A stretch of DNA of 64,000 bases from CAYJDG01 sp964368875. GTDB lineage: Bacteria > Pseudomonadota > Alphaproteobacteria > Micavibrionales > Micavibrionaceae. Numbering within the stretch: position 1 is the stretch's first letter; each line of letters begins with the position of its first letter. The notes under the pieces are model-generated. The model saw nothing but the letters and a program-made list of their open reading frames with translations. It did not search any database and was not told the origin of the DNA. The position numbers and the translations under genes are program-made. The stretch lies in assembly GCA_964368875.1 (NCBI GenBank), contig CAYJDG010000005.1:1-64000 (forward strand). Direction: 5' to 3'. This document shows positions 52,152 to 60,779 of this stretch, one piece after another.

Positions 52152-53612
52152 CTACCGACTATCCACACCTGTTCCAAACAGGTTACCGCGAACCTCTTCA
52201 ACCTCGCGGTTATAGTCCGGAACTTTGTCGCCGAAACCGAGGGTTTTCGGGGTCAGGACGCCAAGGGCGGAGGCCAGGCTATAGGTTGCCACGACTTCAT
52301 TGCGGGTCGCGATAACCAGAGCTACCTGCCCGTCGAGAACTTCCTGGTCCGCATCCAGTGTATCCAGAATAGTCCGGGCACCGAGATCGGCTTCCTGTTT
52401 GACACCGAAGCGGGCGACTTCGGACGCTTCAACCTGAGACAGGCGCGAGGTCACTTGGCCATGGGCCGCCTGAAGGGATTCCCAGGCCGTTATGGTTTGC
52501 TGACGGGCGAGACGCTTGGCCTCACTGATCTGGTCCATGCGCTGCATGGCCGTCTTTTTCGCCTGACGGACGCGGGAACGTGTCGCCCCGGCTTCGTAGA
52601 GCGGGAAACTTGCGACCACGCCAATCGCCGCGCCTTCGCTTTCGTCAACTGTCGATGATGGCTCATAGGCTTTGGTCAGATCACCGCTTAAAGCAACCTG
52701 CGGCAGAAGATTGCCGTACTGGCTGCTGACGTCGCTGGACGCAGCACGCTGGCTGTATTGGGCCGCACGAACGCTAGGGTTCCACTCTTCTGCATAGGCC
52801 GTTGCGCTTTCAAGCGTCTGCGGCACATCCAGCACTGTCATCGGGAAGCCGAGTTTTTCAGGCGGATAGCCAATTACGCGCTCGAATTCAGCGCGGCTGG
52901 AACGTAAGTCTGCCTGCGCTGAGATGATATCGGAATCAGCACGCGCCTGACGGGCTTCGGCCTGCGCGACATCGGTGCGCGTCAGTTCGCCGACATCGTA
53001 ACGTTTCTTGGTTGCATCAAACTGGCGGCCAATGACGCTGCGGTTGTTGGTTGCAAGCTTCAGCAGGGCCTCGTTTTGCAGCACATCAAGATAGGCCGTG
53101 ACAGCCTGCAATAAAACCTGCTGCTCGACTTGCTCGAGTGCGGCGATTTGTGCGCGGATCACGTTGCGGGCGGTTTCGGTATCTGCAATCGTGCGGCCAC
53201 CGCGATAGAGCGGCTGCTCTAGATTGAGTGAGGCTGAGCGCGACAGATACGTATCATCACCGCCTGCAGCAAAACCTGTCGTTTTGACATCAACTGAGGT
53301 TGAATTCCCGGTGACGTTTGCATTCGCTGTCACCGTCGGGCGCCAGCCGGCTTCGGCCTGCGGCAGACGCTCGAAAACGGCGCGCGTTTCGGCGCGGGCT
53401 GCTTTTAGTGTCGGATTGTTTTCGTAGGTATCCATCAAGGCTTTGATGAAGATAGTGTTGGTGCGGTCCTGCGGCAGCAAGTCCTTCATGGCTTTAGTAG
53501 CCTGCGCCCGCATCTGATCGGCGGTCATCATCGGCTCTTCCTGCGCGAGAGCAGGTATGGACACGCTGCTGAGGAGAGCTGCAGTCAACAAAGTCAGTAC
53601 TGATTTTTTCAT
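52152..53612 (-). CDS. tolC: TolC-family outer membrane efflux channel
   Basis: A 486-residue outer-membrane factor for tripartite efflux or type I secretion. The start was set at ATG 53612 (GAGAG upstream), opening MKKSVLTLLTAALLSSV; an upstream TTG is less likely. Two repeats of the OEP domain are visible, including YEVGELTRTDV-like KKRYDVGELTRTDVAQAEAR and FGVKQEADLGARTILDTLDAD. It lies 8 nt after the isoaspartyl methyltransferase gene, a known alphaproteobacterial pairing. It could also serve secretion of the RTX protein, whose other export genes are not here. Confidence 0.92.
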   Translation of the reverse strand: MKKSVLTLLTAALLSSVSIPALAQEEPMMTADQMRAQATKAMKDLLPQDRTNTIFIKALMDTYENNPTLKAARAETRAVFERLPQAEAGWRPTVTANANVTGNSTSVDVKTTGFAAGGDDTYLSRSASLNLEQPLYRGGRTIADTETARNVIRAQIAALEQVEQQVLLQAVTAYLDVLQNEALLKLATNNRSVIGRQFDATKKRYDVGELTRTDVAQAEARQARADSDIISAQADLRSSRAEFERVIGYPPEKLGFPMTVLDVPQTLESATAYAEEWNPSVRAAQYSQRAASSDVSSQYGNLLPQVALSGDLTKAYEPSSTVDESEGAAIGVVASFPLYEAGATRSRVRQAKKTAMQRMDQISEAKRLARQQTITAWESLQAAHGQVTSRLSQVEASEVARFGVKQEADLGARTILDTLDADQEVLDGQVALVIATRNEVVATYSLASALGVLTPKTLGFGDKVPDYNREVEEVRGNLFGTGVDSR

Positions 53613-53620
53613 CGTATCTC

Positions 53621-54334
53621 TCAAAACTTAAAAGCTGGAACAGGTTCAAATCCAGGCAGATACGGCACAGATGCGCCTGCGATGGCGACGCTGTTCAGCT
53701 GGCCACCCTGCTTGGTGTAAAGACGAATTTGTCCGGTCGCGGACGCGGAATTTTTCTCGACGCAGAGCAGGCGGCCTTGCGGCGCAAGCTGATCCTGAAT
53801 CATCTGCGGCACATGGGACACAGCCCCGTTGATCAGGATAACGTCATATAAGCCGTAAGCGGCGCAGCCCTCTGGCAGAAGCGCGCAGACTGGCACAACA
53901 GCAGTTTGTGAAACCCCTGCCTCGGCCCAGGCGTGACGGGCAAATTCGAGTGCTTTGGCGTCACTCTCAACGGCGACGACATATTGCGCCAGGCGGCTGA
54001 GAATGGCAGCGGAGTAGCCTGTATAGCCGCCGATATCGAGAACTTTGTCCTTTTGCGTGATGGCAGCTTTTTCAACCATCAGGGCGTGGACAAGTGGCTC
54101 AAGCAGAAAGCGTCCATCGGCAAAGATCACGTCGTCATCGAGATAGCAGACGCTCTTACGATCGACTGGAACAAACATTTCGCGCGGGACGTTACGGTAG
54201 GCAGCCAAAACGGCGTCACTGACGACACCGGATGTATTGAGCTGCGAATTAACCATCGCAAGGCGAGCTTGCTCGAAATTCGGGGAAGACGTGTGTGGTG
54301 AAGACATTGCGGGCGGACTCTCTGGTGAAGACAT
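53621..54334 (-). CDS. Protein-L-isoaspartate O-methyltransferase family protein
   Basis: A SAM-dependent methyltransferase of ~237 residues. The AdoMet site is KVLDIGGYTGYSAAILSRL, followed by VVAVESDAKALEFAR. An N-terminal QARLAMVNSQLNTSGV block matches the Pcm-like proteins next to tolC in Alphaproteobacteria. These often lack the classical Pcm signature, and their substrate is not established. Start uncertain: MSSP occurs twice (54334 and 54307), as if a short segment were duplicated, and a GTG at 54367 is also possible. Confidence 0.82.
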   Translation of the reverse strand: MSSPESPPAMSSPHTSSPNFEQARLAMVNSQLNTSGVVSDAVLAAYRNVPREMFVPVDRKSVCYLDDDVIFADGRFLLEPLVHALMVEKAAITQKDKVLDIGGYTGYSAAILSRLAQYVVAVESDAKALEFARHAWAEAGVSQTAVVPVCALLPEGCAAYGLYDVILINGAVSHVPQMIQDQLAPQGRLLCVEKNSASATGQIRLYTKQGGQLNSVAIAGASVPYLPGFEPVPAFKF

Positions 54335-54404
54335 TGCTTTTTTAGCAGGAAGTTCAAGGGCCTGCACCGCTTTTTTTGCGTAAGCGAATGGTATTCTGGA
54401 AATA

Positions 54405-54884
54405 TCAGCCGCTTTTCGCCTCAGCTCTCTTCTGGATTTCCACGCCCTGCTTGATACCCAGACCGATCATCAGATAGGTGATTCCAAGGGTGAATAGGAC
54501 CGCAGCTGTCATAATAGCGATCCCGGCCGGGATCTGTAACATCCCTTTGATAGGTTCTAGCGATGGATCGTCATAAGCGATCAGGATCAGCAACGGCAAA
54601 ATGGACACAACCAGTCCGCCCGCGACCCCAGCCAACGCAAGACGCCTTTTTTCAGACTTTTCTGGCACCCTGCCCTGATCCTTATAAAACTTCTGCCCGA
54701 TAACCGTACCGCCAATCATCGTCATGATGACCGAAACAAACGCCGGAACGGAAATCTTAAAGATCAGCGAAACCGCAGCAATCGCGACGATGGCGACAAT
54801 ATAAACAAGAATGAACCACAGCCCGTATTTAAGGTAAGCAATTGGGCGGCTTGCACTGGAATACGGGTATCTTTCTGCGTTCAT
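54405..54884 (-). CDS. Four-helix inner membrane protein (ABZJ_00895-like)
   Basis: A 159-residue protein with four predicted membrane helices (GLWFILVYIVAIVAIAAV, FVSVIMTMIGGTVIG, LALAGVAGGLVVSILPLLIL, IAIMTAAVLFTLGITYLMIG). The cytoplasmic loop GQKFYKDQGRVPEKSEKRRL resembles the ABZJ_00895 family of small membrane proteins, whose role is unknown. It is a single gene upstream of the tRNA-Cys locus, on the opposite strand. Confidence 0.75.
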   Translation of the reverse strand: MNAERYPYSSASRPIAYLKYGLWFILVYIVAIVAIAAVSLIFKISVPAFVSVIMTMIGGTVIGQKFYKDQGRVPEKSEKRRLALAGVAGGLVVSILPLLILIAYDDPSLEPIKGMLQIPAGIAIMTAAVLFTLGITYLMIGLGIKQGVEIQKRAEAKSG

Positions 54885-54969
54885 GGCCGGGGAATCCTCA
54901 CGTGAATATACCCTACCCTAACCTCTGGCTTTCCTGAAAAAAAGGTGCTAAACCCCTTTTTCCTTTGAT

Positions 54970-55043
54970 GGCGCGATGGCCGAGTGGTTAGGCAGAGCTC
55001 TGCAAAAGCTCGTACGCCGGTTCGATCCCGGCTCGTGCCTCCA
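54970..55043 (+). tRNA. tRNA-Cys (GCA)
   Basis: Acceptor GGCGCGA (54970-54976) pairs with TCGTGCC (55033-55039). The discriminator is T, a tRNA-Cys identity base, and CCA is encoded at 55041-55043. Anticodon stem GAGCT/AGCTC holds loop CTGCAAA with anticodon GCA. The T arm is GCCGG-TTCGATC-CCGGC. Confidence 0.95.
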
Positions 55044-55108
55044 AGGGTTTTTCTGAAATACTTCAAGGAACGAACCTTCTTTTTGAAAGTAAGCGCCCAC
55101 TGGGCGCG

Positions 55109-55130
55109 GTCGATCCCGGCTCGTACCTCC
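55109..55130 (+). repeat. Duplicated tRNA-Cys 3' end (att-like scar)
   Basis: These 22 bases repeat the tRNA-Cys T-arm and acceptor 3' end (55020-55042) with about two differences. The remnant lies 66 bp after the intact tRNA, with a perfect palindrome (GCGCCCA-C-TGGGCGC, 55093-55107) in between. Integrases that use tRNA genes leave such partial copies. No integrase is present, so this is either an old excision scar or a partial tRNA duplication. Confidence 0.65.
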
Positions 55131-55167
55131 GGGGGAAAATTACCAGAGGGAAGTGAATGGATCATCC

Positions 55168-55905
55168 ATGAATAAACTTTTCCCTCAGAGCTTTAACCTT
55201 TCCGGAATCGTTGCGCTCCTATTCCTCCTCATGTTTTGCGGCATGGGGCTGTGGTGTGGCTGGCAGGTATTTACGACAATCCATGCCTCCGCGATCTCTA
55301 GGGACTGGGTTGAAACTCCGGCGACTCTGAAATCATGGAGCATAGAAACGACGACGGGGACCATGACTCCCAGAGGTATTTCTGATCGGTCGAGTTTTAT
55401 CATCGCTGACTATACGTATGTCTATGATGGCAAGGAATTCATCGGCAACCGTGTGGGATTTGAAAACTTCATTAATGATATTGGCTCCTCCACTCGCAAT
55501 AGAAGATTAGAAATTCTTGAAATGGCAGGCATCAGACCTGAGAGCTTCAAGGTTTTCGTGAACCCGGATAATCCCGCTCAAGTAGTGATCGACAGATCTC
55601 TGCCAACCGAGGCATTACTCTCGGTTTCCTGTTTTATGCTCTTATGCAGCCTGTGGCTCTCAATCCTCTACGGCTTCCTTTTAAGGGGGCTGCAGCACCT
55701 ACTGAAAACCAAACTGGAGCAATTTCAGATGTCGCTCACGGGCATCATCCATGGCGGCATCGTCATCCCGATTTACGCCTATTCTGACAAGGCTTCATGG
55801 GATGCCAGCTCATACTTTATGGGGCTAATCCTGCTGATCGTTATGCTGATAGGGGTTTATGGACTCCTAAAAGGTATAAGAAAAAGTCGCGCTACAACCT
55901 CCTAG
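55168..55905 (+). CDS. DUF3592-like membrane protein
   Basis: A ~245-residue protein with N-terminal (IVALLFLLMFCGMGLWCGW) and C-terminal membrane helices (ALLSVSCFMLLCSLWLSIL, YFMGLILLIVMLIGVYGLL). The extra-membrane domain has the DUF3592 pattern: WVETPATLKS, then ADYTYVYDGKEFIGNRVGF and VFVNPDNPAQVVIDRS. Role unknown. ATG 55168 is favoured; a GTG at 55153 in frame has a slightly better ribosome site. It lies just beyond the tRNA-Cys scar and could be cargo of a past insertion. Confidence 0.75.
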   Translation: MNKLFPQSFNLSGIVALLFLLMFCGMGLWCGWQVFTTIHASAISRDWVETPATLKSWSIETTTGTMTPRGISDRSSFIIADYTYVYDGKEFIGNRVGFENFINDIGSSTRNRRLEILEMAGIRPESFKVFVNPDNPAQVVIDRSLPTEALLSVSCFMLLCSLWLSILYGFLLRGLQHLLKTKLEQFQMSLTGIIHGGIVIPIYAYSDKASWDASSYFMGLILLIVMLIGVYGLLKGIRKSRATTS

Positions 55906-56030
55906 ATCCAGCCTGCGGCAGTCAGATTTGGCGGTTTGGTTGTTACTTGGGTATAAGAGTAAGGGAAAGACTGTTGACTTTTAGGGGTATTCCCCATAAA
56001 AAAACGCTGCCCATAAGGGTCCAAGTATTC

Positions 56031-56105
56031 CCTGATAGCTCAGCGGTAGAGCAATCGACTGTTAATCGATCGGTCGTAGGTTCGAATCCTACTCAGGGAG
56101 CCACT
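56031..56105 (+). tRNA. tRNA-Asn (GTT)
   Basis: Acceptor TCCCTGA (56031-56037) pairs with TCAGGGA (56095-56101), discriminator G, CCA encoded. Anticodon loop CTGTTAA gives GTT. D and T arms are standard (GGTTCGAATCC in the T loop). Confidence 0.96.
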
Positions 56106-56198
56106 TTCTCAGCGCAGAGTCCTTATCTCCCGCTACCTCCTTTTTAATAAACCTCCTTCGTGATAAAAATATGCGTCATTCAGGAGAGTCAGAACATT

Positions 56199-57374
56199 AT
56201 GTCCAATTTAAGCTCGCAAGACGGTAAGGTCCTCACCTATACCGAATGTCGTAAAATCCATTGCGGCCTACGCTGGGATCCTGAGGACGCGACGGCGGGT
56301 GGGTCTAGCACAGCCGACCTTGATCTGCGCTATGTCCTGTTTGATGAATACGGACGCTTCGTTGACTCGATCTCGGGCAAAGACGGCATCACCACCGATG
56401 ATACGGGCAGCATCTATCACAGCGGTGATGATGGCAGCGGAGCTGAAAGCGGCGACGATGAACGCGTCACCATCGACCTCTTCAGTATCCCTCGCAGCAT
56501 CCATTATATTTTCATGATCACCGAGATCAGCAGTCACCACAATTTCGGCAACATCGTCAATCCGATGATCCGCATCGTCAAAGCTGCGCAGAATTTACAA
56601 ATTCTGCAGAGCGATCTGGCATCGCTTGATGGTGCCGAGTCGAAAGCCCATATCTTTGTGCGCCTTGAGCGTCAGGTAGGCGGCTGGAAGATTGTAAAGC
56701 TCAATAAGTTCGTCGATGGTAACGATATTCCTAATTGGGAAGAGTTCCTCATAGACTTTCTTCCGGCGCTCGCCACCGAGAAAAAGATCAAAGCCAATCT
56801 GGCGCCCACACCTAAAAAAGGCGAGATCGTCAGGCTCGGTTATACCGCGGAGGGCCGCCAACGTGTGATTTGCGGGGTCAGCTGGGACTTACGCGCAGGG
56901 GGCATCGACAATCAGGTCGACGTCGATCTGACCTGTATCATGTTCGATAATAATGGCGAGTGCGTGGCTGACGTCAGCAGCGAAGCTTCCCGTGCGATTG
57001 ATGAATCCGGCGCGGTCTACCACAGCGGTGATGAAATCACCGGCGATGGCGGCGGCGATGATGAATTCATTTCGGTCGAGCTTGCCAAGCTGCCTGAAAA
57101 CATCGTCGATCTCGTTTTCTTTATCGATATGAAGACGGACCACAAACTTTGCGATATTCGTAATCCGACCATTCGTATCGCCGATGGCAAGACCGATCTC
57201 ACTCAGTTGCTCGTCAAAGTCGATCAAAGCGATAAAACCAGCAACGCCTATGTTTTCGCCCGCCTCGCTTATTTTGAGAGCGGCTGGATGCTGCATTATA
57301 TCGGGCTACCGCTTGATACAGGCGAAATCACCGATTGGTCGGACGTTATCCTGCCTTACCTGACGTCGTCCTAA
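56199..57374 (+). CDS. Two-domain TerD-family protein
   Basis: A 391-residue protein with two TerD domains in tandem. The first has LRWDPEDATAGG, DLDLRYVLFDEYGRFVDSIS and YHSGDD then SGDDERVTIDL. The second has VSWDLRAGG, DVDLTCIMFDNNGECVADVS and YHSGDE then GGGDDEFISVEL. The acidic YHSGD and GDDE clusters match the calcium-binding site of TerD. TerD proteins belong to tellurite/stress-response systems, but none of their usual partners (TerC, TerB) is here. The start is ATG 56199 behind CAGGAGA. The end overlaps znuB by 29 nt. Confidence 0.85.
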   Translation: MSNLSSQDGKVLTYTECRKIHCGLRWDPEDATAGGSSTADLDLRYVLFDEYGRFVDSISGKDGITTDDTGSIYHSGDDGSGAESGDDERVTIDLFSIPRSIHYIFMITEISSHHNFGNIVNPMIRIVKAAQNLQILQSDLASLDGAESKAHIFVRLERQVGGWKIVKLNKFVDGNDIPNWEEFLIDFLPALATEKKIKANLAPTPKKGEIVRLGYTAEGRQRVICGVSWDLRAGGIDNQVDVDLTCIMFDNNGECVADVSSEASRAIDESGAVYHSGDEITGDGGGDDEFISVELAKLPENIVDLVFFIDMKTDHKLCDIRNPTIRIADGKTDLTQLLVKVDQSDKTSNAYVFARLAYFESGWMLHYIGLPLDTGEITDWSDVILPYLTSS

Positions 57375-58104
57375 GCATGAGGCTCATCAGCATTGCAACA
57401 CCTGCGTACATGCAGACTAACAGCGGTCCTGAGGGCAAATCACTTAATACCGACAAAATCAGTCCGCCCGTCACGGCAAATCCTGCCATGCCATAGCCAT
57501 ACCAGATTGACCGGGCCCTCGATACCAGTGCTGGCAAAATTAGCGATGCAAAGACGAGATAAACACCGACCATCTGAACTGACAACGTGATGCAGGCAGC
57601 GAACAAGAGGTAAAAGTATTTCTGCGCAAAACCAGGGTTTAATTTCATGATGCCAAGCACCGGGATATAGATGCATGCCATCAGCAAAATATCACGCCAG
57701 CTCACCCACAGAATCTGCCCGGCCATCAGATCGCTGATTTCCTCGCCGCCATGCGGGTCACCTGCAAAAATAAGAATGGCGAGCGAGGCTGAAACCACGA
57801 AGGCGCAGCCAATATAGGCTTCCTGCAGCATCTGGCCTTTACGCTCAAGGGCTGAGAACAATACCGCCGCTACGAGCGCGCACAAGAACGCGACGCATTG
57901 CGCGCCAAGACCGTCCCACCCGAAAAAGACCGACGCCGCGACAACACCCAGACCAGCTATCTGTGCAACAGCCAGATCAAGGAAGATGATGCCCCGGCGT
58001 AGAACTTCGCGCCCAAGCGGGACGTGCGTGGAAGCCACCAGCAATCCTGCAACCAGTGCCGGGGCAATCAGCCCCGGCAATCCATCGATTAAAGATATGC
58101 TCAT
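57346..58104 (-). CDS. znuB: Zinc/manganese ABC transporter permease (ZnuB)
   Basis: A 252-residue ABC-3 family permease with about seven to eight membrane helices, taking up Zn or Mn across the inner membrane. The block RGIIFLDLAVAQIAGLGVV is the usual family region after helix 1. Its ATG overlaps the znuA stop (4 nt). No znuC ATPase gene follows; the operon ends against the TerD gene. Zinc is favoured over manganese because of the Zur-type operator upstream. Confidence 0.9.
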   Translation of the reverse strand: MSISLIDGLPGLIAPALVAGLLVASTHVPLGREVLRRGIIFLDLAVAQIAGLGVVAASVFFGWDGLGAQCVAFLCALVAAVLFSALERKGQMLQEAYIGCAFVVSASLAILIFAGDPHGGEEISDLMAGQILWVSWRDILLMACIYIPVLGIMKLNPGFAQKYFYLLFAACITLSVQMVGVYLVFASLILPALVSRARSIWYGYGMAGFAVTGGLILSVLSDLPSGPLLVCMYAGVAMLMSLMLRTTSGKAG

Positions 58105-59000
58105 CGGGCGGCTGCCTTGAGGGTATCAATAGTTTGCTGAAAAACCACCTGCAGACTATCGGCCCCTTTCATGCCACCAACAGTAAATGGCAACCGTACA
58201 AGCTTGGCGCCGGTTTTTTCAGATAACCACTCTGCGGCATCGTCGTTTTCGAATGGCGACAGCAGAATGACTTTAACCTGAGCAGCCTGAGCTGCGGCAA
58301 GAACCTGCTGAAGATGGGTTGGAGTCGGTGGCACCCCGGGCTTGGCTTCAAGTGTCGCTACTTCTTGCAGACCGAGCCACTGATTCAGATACGCCCACTC
58401 ATCGTGATAGACCACAACCTGCAAACCGCGCAGTGACTGCGCCGCAGAGGCCCAGCTCTGAATTTGCGCCGACCATGTTTGCGAGAAACTCTCCAAATTT
58501 TTCTGATAGATTGCGGCATTTCCCGGGTCGACTTTACCCAGCCTTTCGGCCAGCAATTTCGCCACTGCAAGAACATTCCTTGGGTCAGTCTGGATATGTG
58601 GATTGCCTTCTGGATGAACGTCACCCATCGCGCGGTCGACTTTGGCCGGAGCGCCGGTCAGTCTGACGGCGGACGAGGCCATGACATAGCCCGCAGACCC
58701 CGGCTGAACACCCGCCCCTGCTGCCTGCTGCATCAGCACTGGCAGCCAGCCTGCTTCGAGCCCTGCCCCCGTGCAGACGACGAGGTCGGCTTTACGCATC
58801 GCAGCCAGCAGACTTGGCTTGGCCCTGACATGGTGCGGATCTTCGGTGCCACTGGTGGCAGACGTCACCATAACGTGTTCACCACCGAGTTCCCTTGCAA
58901 GCGCGCCCCATTCGGGTTCGCAGGCAAAAACATTGATACCCGCCTGAGCGCCGCTCGGGATCAGGAACAACGTCGCAGAAAGAAGTATAAGTTTTTTCAT
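58101..59000 (-). CDS. znuA: Periplasmic zinc-binding protein (ZnuA-like)
   Basis: A 299-residue cluster A-I solute-binding protein with a signal peptide (LILLSATLFLIPSGAQA). Candidate metal ligands are His56/His57 in EDPHH, His129/His135 (GDVHPEGNPHIQ), His199 (VVYHDEW) and an acidic FENDD segment near residue 250. The long His-rich loop of enteric ZnuA is missing. It lies 15 nt after the porin gene and overlaps znuB. Confidence 0.9.
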   Translation of the reverse strand: MKKLILLSATLFLIPSGAQAGINVFACEPEWGALARELGGEHVMVTSATSGTEDPHHVRAKPSLLAAMRKADLVVCTGAGLEAGWLPVLMQQAAGAGVQPGSAGYVMASSAVRLTGAPAKVDRAMGDVHPEGNPHIQTDPRNVLAVAKLLAERLGKVDPGNAAIYQKNLESFSQTWSAQIQSWASAAQSLRGLQVVVYHDEWAYLNQWLGLQEVATLEAKPGVPPTPTHLQQVLAAAQAAQVKVILLSPFENDDAAEWLSEKTGAKLVRLPFTVGGMKGADSLQVVFQQTIDTLKAAAR

Positions 59001-59015
59001 TTTAGATGGTCCTTT

Positions 59016-60320
59016 TTAAAAACTATGAGCTGGGTGAGCACCAATGCTCATGATGTATTGAAGCAGCACCTGATTGTCCGAGGACGACTCATTCGCCTCC
59101 TCATACCCGTACTGCAGCCTAACGCGACTGAATTCGCTGTTAGTCCAGTCGGCCATCAGCGCGGCGTTCCATGGGTTGTGCCCACCATCATCAAGGGCGC
59201 TCCCCGCAAGCCCTGCTGGGACATCTCCCGCGGCAAGCTGGCTATAGCGCGCGCCGACCCGCCACTGCGGATCGAATTTATAGACGCTCTGGAGATACCA
59301 GCCACTTTGCGAGTCGTCATACGCGACGGTACCGGTTCCGGCATTGAGATCTTCATATGTACCATCCTCAGGCCGCCAGAAATATTCCCCCTGCAAACTG
59401 ACTTCCTGTTCTTTTGCATTACCGGTCGGGGCCCAGGTCGTGCGCAATGATGCTGTATAAAGATCGCTGTCGCCTTGAAACAGCAGTCCATCCTCGTTGC
59501 TGCTGCGCTCGCCGGGGCTGGATTGCAGCGTCGAAAGCCCTGCCAGCCAGCTGATATTGTCACCAATATCGCCGCCAATCTTGCCATAGGCGAGCCACGC
59601 GCCGGGATCATTGCCATCCGATCCTCCACCGGGAAAATCATTTCCGCTGAACGCGCCACCACCTATTTCTGCATATAAGTCTGTTGGCAAAATCAGTGAA
59701 GCCAGAATGCCGTCATCTTTATAACTGTTGTTCAGGAATACCCGGTTTGGCAAAGGTCGGTCGGCAAAGTCATCAGCATGCTGATGATTGCCATTCATAT
59801 AACCAACCGGGGCCAGAAACCTGCCTGCCTTGATGCCGAGACCATATGGCAGACCAAGTGTTCGGATATAGGCCTCTTCCAATTCCACTTCTGTCTCGCC
59901 ATCTTCCTGCGCAAGGGCTGCGGTGATGCTGCCGAAGAACTTATCATCGACATTTGCCGAGAAATTAATCTCCGCCTCGTCGATCCCCAACCCCTCCCCG
60001 GTGCGGCCACTTTCTTCGCCAAGGGCAAACCCTGCGATCTCCGGAGCATCGCTGCTGAAATGACCGTAATGCCCGTTTAGAACCGCGCTGATAGCTGGAT
60101 TGAAGGCATTGTTATTGGTTTGAGGATTAGAGGGCTGCGGGACCGCAGGCGTTGCAGCTGCTGCAGCCTGCTGTTCAAGTTGATTGATGCGCTGTTGCAT
60201 GCGGGCCATATCCGCCTTCAGCGCCTCGAGTTCAGATGAAGATGGGTCTGCCGCGAAAGCCGGAGCAGAGAAATTGAGCAGAGCAACCACAGCGGCTGCT
60301 CCCATAAGGGTGCGTGACAT
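59016..60320 (-). CDS. Outer membrane porin-like protein of the zinc operon
   Basis: A 434-residue outer-membrane protein. After a signal peptide (LMGAAAVVALLNFSAPAFA) comes a short coiled coil (SSELEALKADMARMQQRINQ), as in trimeric porins with periplasmic coiled coils. A beta-barrel with an aromatic C-terminal end (AHPAHSF) follows. His-containing segments such as NGNHQHADDF and GAHPAHSF could bind zinc. Its place before znuA and behind a Zur box suggests zinc passage through the outer membrane; direct evidence is lacking. Confidence 0.82.
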   Translation of the reverse strand: MSRTLMGAAAVVALLNFSAPAFAADPSSSELEALKADMARMQQRINQLEQQAAAAATPAVPQPSNPQTNNNAFNPAISAVLNGHYGHFSSDAPEIAGFALGEESGRTGEGLGIDEAEINFSANVDDKFFGSITAALAQEDGETEVELEEAYIRTLGLPYGLGIKAGRFLAPVGYMNGNHQHADDFADRPLPNRVFLNNSYKDDGILASLILPTDLYAEIGGGAFSGNDFPGGGSDGNDPGAWLAYGKIGGDIGDNISWLAGLSTLQSSPGERSSNEDGLLFQGDSDLYTASLRTTWAPTGNAKEQEVSLQGEYFWRPEDGTYEDLNAGTGTVAYDDSQSGWYLQSVYKFDPQWRVGARYSQLAAGDVPAGLAGSALDDGGHNPWNAALMADWTNSEFSRVRLQYGYEEANESSSDNQVLLQYIMSIGAHPAHSF

Positions 60321-60369
60321 CGGAAATTTCCTTTCTTTCCTGTTTGTTCGGATCGAGCTTAGAAAATGA

Positions 60370-60657
60370 TCAGACAGGAAAGAGAGGCGGGCCGCGGGCT
60401 GCGTAAACGACAGCCGCTGTTAAGAGGGATGGCAGAGAAATAGAGGGAAGACTCGCAGGGATGACAGTTGCAACAAAAACTGCGTCCACGTGGGCAGTCA
60501 GAATTCCTTGCGCAGTATCCTGTGCGGTCAGGCATAATGTGCAACGATCATGATGCACAGTATGATCAGGATGAATCGTCGCGTGCTGGGCAACAGCGAG
60601 CTGCACCAAAACAAGTGCTAAAATCAGAAATTGCAAAGAGGTGGTGCGCAAAGCCAT
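60370..60657 (-). CDS. Small His/Cys-rich exported protein (DUF2946-like)
   Basis: A 95-residue protein with an N-terminal signal or anchor (LQFLILALVLVQLAVA), then a cluster HATIHPDHTVHHDRCTLCLT and a C-terminal YAARGPPLFP. The H-x2-H, HH and C-x2-C residues look metal-binding, and the RGPP ending resembles DUF2946-type proteins encoded near metal transport genes. First gene of the Zur-controlled unit, 40 bp from the palindrome. It may scavenge or sense zinc in the periplasm; this is inferred. Confidence 0.7.
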   Translation of the reverse strand: MALRTTSLQFLILALVLVQLAVAQHATIHPDHTVHHDRCTLCLTAQDTAQGILTAHVDAVFVATVIPASLPSISLPSLLTAAVVYAARGPPLFPV

Positions 60658-60696
60658 GGAATCAATAAACCTGAGCGATTAGGAAAGGCAAGCGCT

Positions 60697-60717
60697 TTAT
60701 GTTATCTTATAACATAA
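60697..60717. promoter_or_regulatory. Perfect Zur-type operator
   Basis: TTATGTTAT (60697-60705), CTT, ATAACATAA (60709-60717): a perfect 9-bp inverted repeat with a 3-bp spacer, containing GTTAT-N3-ATAAC as in known Zur boxes. On the minus strand it overlaps a TATAAG -10-like hexamer upstream of the zinc operon, so Zur binding would block it when zinc is plentiful. It is also 13 bp upstream of the sseA promoter region. Confidence 0.85.
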
Positions 60718-60729
60718 TAATGGAATGCC

Positions 60730-60758
60730 CTTTATAAACCTTAGGCTCCATCTATAAT
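60730..60758 (+). promoter_or_regulatory. Predicted sseA promoter
   Basis: A perfect -10 TATAAT at 60753-60758 lies 22 bp before the ATG, with a weak -35 (CTTTAT, 60730-60735) 17 bp upstream. AGGAGG at 60768-60773 is a consensus ribosome site. Confidence 0.55.
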
Positions 60759-60779
60759 CGCTCTGCCTAGGAGGCCCTC

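Noticed and set aside
55101..55135. A second tRNA next to tRNA-Cys
   Set aside because: Only the T-arm and acceptor 3' strand are present; there is no 5' half or anticodon arm.
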